Assembly (NCBI GenBank): GCA_029582155.1 | Contig: CM055898.1 | Location: forward strand, 33,407,967 to 33,471,966 | DNA from: Panopea generosa | Taxonomy: Eukaryota; Mollusca; Bivalvia; Adapedonta; Hiatellidae | Length of the DNA stretch: 64,000 nucleotides | Direction of reading: 5' to 3' | Part shown: positions 59,931 to 64,000 of the stretch, in pieces | Numbering within the stretch: the stretch's first letter is position 1 | Layout: the number at the start of each line of letters is the position of its first letter | Notes under the pieces: model-generated | Database searches by the model: none | What the model was told of the DNA's origin: nothing | Seen by the model: only the letters and a program-made list of their open reading frames with translations | Position numbers and translations under genes: made by a program

Positions 59931-59990
59931 TTAAGAAACATAGGAGGAGCTCCCTAATGGTAAATCGATTGTTTATTGATTAGTTTAATA

Positions 59991-60206
59991 TACAGTAGAA
60001 CTTTGATGGCTCGAACCCGACGGGACTCGACACAATAGTTCGAGCTAAGGGTTATTCGAGCCAAGCATTGTTTCATTGTTTAACATCATACCAAATATAT
60101 ATATGCATATACATCGAAATAGGATTTTGTTTGGGACTAGATAAGTGGTTCGAACTATATATGGTGTTCTAGCCATCCGTGTTCGAGCCAACGAAGTTCT
60201 ACTGTA
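59991..60206. mobile_element. Mariner-type MITE, copy 1
   Basis: TACAGTAGAACTTTGATGGC at the left and the inverse of the right end, TACAGTAGAACTTCGTTGGC, followed by TCGAAC in both arms. TA at both tips. Interior 'GGTTCGAACTATATATGGTG'. Confidence 0.85.
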
Positions 60207-60861
60207 TAATCACCTTTCGTAAGTCACTTATTCAAATGATTATGACAACATCCGTAAGTGACTAACTGGCTAAAAATGCAAATCTCTACAATAACATAAT
60301 TGACTTGTTTACAAGTAGAAACAACCATACCCTTGTACTTTACTGCAGGTAAGGAAGCCTTGATATTGATATGAATGATTTTGCACATCGTATTGTTAAA
60401 TATCTGTTTTAAAACATATCGCGTGTTTCAATAGGGTACAAACATGACATGAACTGTAACAAATAGCTTGTTAATGTTTTAGTGTTTACTTTATTAAACA
60501 TGAAACACTAAAAGGAATATAAAGCTTTAGATAATTGCGGTGTTACTAATCAAAGCAAAAAAGATTTGTAAAACTGCTGCGTAATATATCAGCTATTCAC
60601 ATTTATTAGCTTACTAAAATACTTTAAATGGACACGCTTTAATTTTCACTTAAAACTATTTCTAAAAGCATATATACTTATTATGTAAAGTTACATTACC
60701 ATAGCAAATGTTAAGTCTTGTGTTGAAAAAAAGTGTATAACTCTTGTAAATGGTTGAAAAACATTATATTTGGCAGATCTTCGACAGCAAGTGCAAATCA
60801 TATATTAATTTCTTGAGTTGTATCGGAATGATAGAACTTATTCCACGTATATAAAGATGAA

Positions 60862-61099
60862 TACAGTAGAACTTTGATGGATCGAACCCGATGGGACTGA
60901 ACTAAATAGTTCGAACGAAGAATGTCAAAATACATTTAAATATTTTGGCTGGAACTAATTTCTAGTTCGACTCGGTGTTCTAGCCATTGGAGGTAGAATA
61001 ATAGAATTTAGATAGTATTTCGACCTGGACCAGATTAGTGGTTCGATCCATGTGTGGTGTTCCAGCCATCCGTGTTCGAGCCAACGAAGTTTTACTGTA
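60862..61099. mobile_element. Mariner-type MITE, copy 2
   Basis: Same ends as 59,991 (TACAGTAGAACTTTGATGGA ... GTTTTACTGTA) with an extra internal piece. Head-to-tail orientation as copy 1. Confidence 0.85.
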
Positions 61100-61124
61100 T
61101 ATATATAACATGCTCTCTGTCTTC

Positions 61125-61185
61125 CCTGACCTAGTGGTTCATGCGTCTGCCTCGAAAGCGGAAGGTCGAAGGTTCGAAGCTGGTA
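61125..61185 (+). mobile_element. SINE head fragment
   Basis: 'GACCTAGTGGTTCATGCGTC', 'TGCCTCGAAAGCGGAAGGTC' and 'AAGGTTCGAA' form a tRNA-like D and T arm pair. Joined directly to repeat R2. Confidence 0.5.
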
Positions 61186-61495
61186 TAGCATATACTGCAA
61201 TAAGACATCATGGTGTTAAAAAAGTGACTTTTCTAGGATTTCAACATATGCATGTATTTACGAGCATTTGAGGACTTCTTTTTTCAAAATATCTCAGGGT
61301 GTCACTGCACCCTCTTTTAAAAAAAAAACAACGTGGTCAACCTACCAGTTATTGTGCATTTAATGTGGGTTTACATTCCTGCTATAAAAAAATCAAAAAA
61401 ATCTATATGGAATTCTTTTTTTACCATGGAAATCCTAGACCTTATTTTATATAGAGCAAAGAACACAATTCAACTGTGTTTTGAGACCTAAAGGC
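61185..61495 (+). repeat. Interspersed repeat family R2, copy 2
   Basis: Collinear with 49,680-49,990; preceded by a tRNA-like SINE head, which the other copy lacks. Confidence 0.65.
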
Positions 61496-61502
61496 GAGCA
61501 TC

Positions 61503-61571
<69 letters not shown>
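61503..61571 (+). repeat. (TAA)n microsatellite
   Basis: Pure trinucleotide run, about 67 bp. Confidence 0.95.
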
Positions 61572-61974
61572 TATTGCTGTTGTTTTTATAAAGACTTTCA
61601 TTTCAACTAGACAATATCAGAGACATATAAACAATTAAGGCACACACGTTACCCTGTCCTCTGGCAGGAAACAGGTGCAAAAATGGCACATTGTTATCAT
61701 AACAAAATTCAAGGACTTGTACAACGCTCTATAGAATTCCTTGCAAAATAACTCAACTGCGATTAGGGGTCATAGAGTCACAACCCCCAATATCTATAAT
61801 TATAATTAACACGCGTCGTATACGGTAGAGAAATAATAAATTGCAGTAAACATAATTACATGTCATTTTACTTTGATAAGAATTGTTTATTTAAATAAAA
61901 GGTAACAACCATCCATGCAAGTTCGAACCCCGTGCGCTACAGCAAAAAGAGTGAAAATAAAATTATTAATGCAT

Positions 61975-63290
61975 ATCCGTGCAATTCAACCAAACCCTTC
62001 ATAATTGGTCGATTATAGGTGCCATGTTCAAACCCCTTGCCCAGAGGCCATTTCTTGTCGGAATTTGATGATCTTGGTGTGGTTGGACAGGTATTGAATA
62101 AATCTTAAGGTTGCCGTACGTCACTGACCCATGGGCACTCGGTCAATGTCATTCCTAGAACTGAGGTGGTAACCCTGACACGTGCGCCTTTCTAAGAGCC
62201 ATGTGCGATGGGTTCATCTTCATATATGTTGTAGGGAATTATTTAATTCTGATCAACTTTTGTCTTTAACTTATATGGCTAACTCAAACCGTTTAGCCAG
62301 TAGAGCCTTAACCCCAACTCAGATACGGCCAGCCAGAGGGCCAAAAAGGGCTTGAACCCTAGCCGAGAGGCCTTTACCTGTCCGATTTTTTCAAGTAAGG
62401 TATCGTTGGAAAGGTCTTCGCGAGCCTGACAAAGTGGCGCCGAGTTTTGTTAAAAAAATCTTAAACCCGTGCACGTGCCTGTGCAAAAAAAGAAATAAAG
62501 GACCTAGAGGAAAAAAATTCATAGCTCAATCTCGTCAAATAAAGGCTAGTTTATTTTTACCGTTTCGAAAAAATAACTTATACATTTTCGTATAGCTCGG
62601 GTAATAAATTGGTAACACGTGCCAGAAAATGAGAGTGATCAGCTATCTGTCTTCGTTTAGTCCGAAACTGTCCGTGCCAACACGTGCCACTCCCAAAAAT
62701 GCCGCAAATTTGGTGTGCCATGTTCAAACCCTGGTACTAACGTCATTCTTGTGACGTTTATAACCCAGACACAGGGTTCGAAAGGTATTGCGCAGCTCTT
62801 GAGGTTGGTATTTCTTTTTAGAAAATATGACCACCAGGGGTCGCCAGCGGGCCTCGAACTTAGGTTATGTTGTAGCACGTGCCGGAAAATGAGAGCCATG
62901 TGCATTGAGATCATGTTGATATATGTTGTAGAGAATTTAATTCTAAGCAACATTTGTTCTTAGAGTGATAAGCTATCTGTCTCCCTGCATACCCGTGCAA
63001 TTCCACCGATTTTGGCAAATTTAGGTGTCATGTTCAAACCCTTGCCCAGAGGCCAATTTTTGTCGGAGTTTGATGATCTTGGTGTTGTTGGACTGGTATT
63101 GAATAGATATTAAGGTTGCCGTACCTCACTAAGCACTCGGTCGAGTTTTGTTAATAAATCTGAAGCACGTGCACGTGAAAAAAATTAAATATTATACGAT
63201 TTTTTTCGTTAGCTAGATCTGTCAAATAAAGGCCAGTTTGTTCTTACCATTTTAAAAAATCACTTATACTTTTCTATATTACTGATTTCA
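61975..63290 (+). repeat. Tandem duplication, unit about 1 kb
   Basis: 'CATGTTCAAACCCCTTGCCC' with 'AGAGGCC' (62,023) recurs at 63,031, then 'TTTGATGATCTTGGTGT', 'TTAAGGTTGCCGTAC' and 'GTCAAATAAAGGC.AGTTT'. An internal partial repeat ('CATGTTCAAACCCTGG', 'GTGCC.GAAAATGAGAG') stands at 62,600-62,900. No gene recognised. Confidence 0.65.
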
Positions 63291-63299
63291 AAAATCGAC

Positions 63300-64000
63300 A
63301 TATTGGCCGATTTTTCCATTTTTTACCATGTTCGAGCCTCCGTAGAGGCCATATACCGTACCGCAAGGCTGTAAAACTATACATTTTTGGAAAGATCTAT
63401 TCAAGCCCTTCAATATGAGATCATAAAATATTAGGCCCAATGACCTAAACAGGTCATTAAAGGTCATCTGAAAATCACCCGAAACTCATTAAATTTAGTG
63501 ATTTTTTCCCTAAAAAAAGTCATCAAAAATATCGGAAAATCGTTCATATCTTTGCCATTTATAAACAGATCTCTCTGAAATGTTCCATTCAGTGGCTTCC
63601 AAATTAAAATATCATGTTTTTTTCCACTTGGTCTGATTTTTTAACTTGAAAAAAAAATCATTACATTGATAGGGTATAAAAACCCACTTGGATATTAAGT
63701 TTTATTGTAATATCTAATAATTATTGGTTAGAACATGGCGCTGTTTTTTCCACCGATCTTGAAGTCTTGGGCGTCTTCCCAATTTCTATAAAAAAGCTCT
63801 GTAGACCGAAACCCATACATGCTAATGTGTCTTAGTATTCAAGTGCGAAATAAAGATTTCACTCTCTTAAATAAAATTCACACACGTCACTCTATTTGAG
63901 TAATGAAAAGCTTTCTTTGTTACCTCAATAAGCTTTCGTGTATTTTAAGCAAGAAACCACGCGCACTTCAAAGAGAAGAGTGAAAGCACTCCTAGACATA
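63300..64000. other. Window end, no feature recognised
   Basis: AT-rich, no exon or repeat identified; no SLC22 second exon. Confidence 0.3.

Noticed and set aside
59551..59934. 127-codon frame ending in an Arg-Glu run
   Set aside because: The second half is a GA repeat and the first half resembles no protein.

Overview
The window is AT-rich animal nuclear DNA with introns, tRNA-derived SINEs, LINE remnants, MITEs and long tandem repeats. The repeat types (glutamate-free SINE heads with snail/bivalve-like tails, LINE tails of TTCTG repeats, repeats ending in a 'GAGGCCC...GGGCCTC' palindrome) and the protein sequences suggest a mollusc, most likely a bivalve. The species cannot be named from this. 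No bacterial features, operons or CRISPR arrays are present.

Only three protein-coding loci can be supported, and nearly all short open reading frames in the window are chance or repeat-derived. (1) 525-3,726, + strand: the last three coding exons of NDUFB8, an accessory subunit of mitochondrial complex I; its 5' end lies left of the window. (2) 9,850-25,979, - strand: a complete seven-exon gene for STRAP (serine-threonine kinase receptor-associated protein, a WD40 protein of the SMN complex and TGF-beta signalling), 326 residues spread over 16.1 kb. It is convergent with NDUFB8. (3) 48,765-48,907, + strand: a first coding exon of an SLC22-type (organic cation transporter-like) carrier, followed at 51,817-51,902 by a decayed tandem copy of the same exon and its intron. 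I found no later SLC22 exons before the right edge.

The rest is repeats. The STRAP introns hold a LINE reverse-transcriptase remnant, several SINEs, a 635-bp tandem repeat, two 1.4-1.5 kb elements with 5-bp target duplications, and a nest of three transposons one inside another that ends about 25 bp from a splice donor. From 26 to 48 kb no gene was recognised; this part holds TTAA-flanked hairpin MITEs, a thrice-repeated 480-bp element, and an unusual 11.2-kb block (36.2-47.4 kb). The block is bounded by inverted arms that carry a repeated TGTCCCCG motif, and it encloses satellites and a Harbinger-like element with CTG target duplications. From 53 to 64 kb there is a LINE 3' end, a 1.3-kb repeat with GGTCACCTGA ends, a 58-bp minisatellite, two mariner-type MITEs and a roughly 1-kb tandem duplication.

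Gene calls rest on reading exon translations with matching splice sites and reading-frame phases, compared with protein families known from memory. Transposon superfamily names rest on terminal repeats and target duplications only, since no transposase was found.
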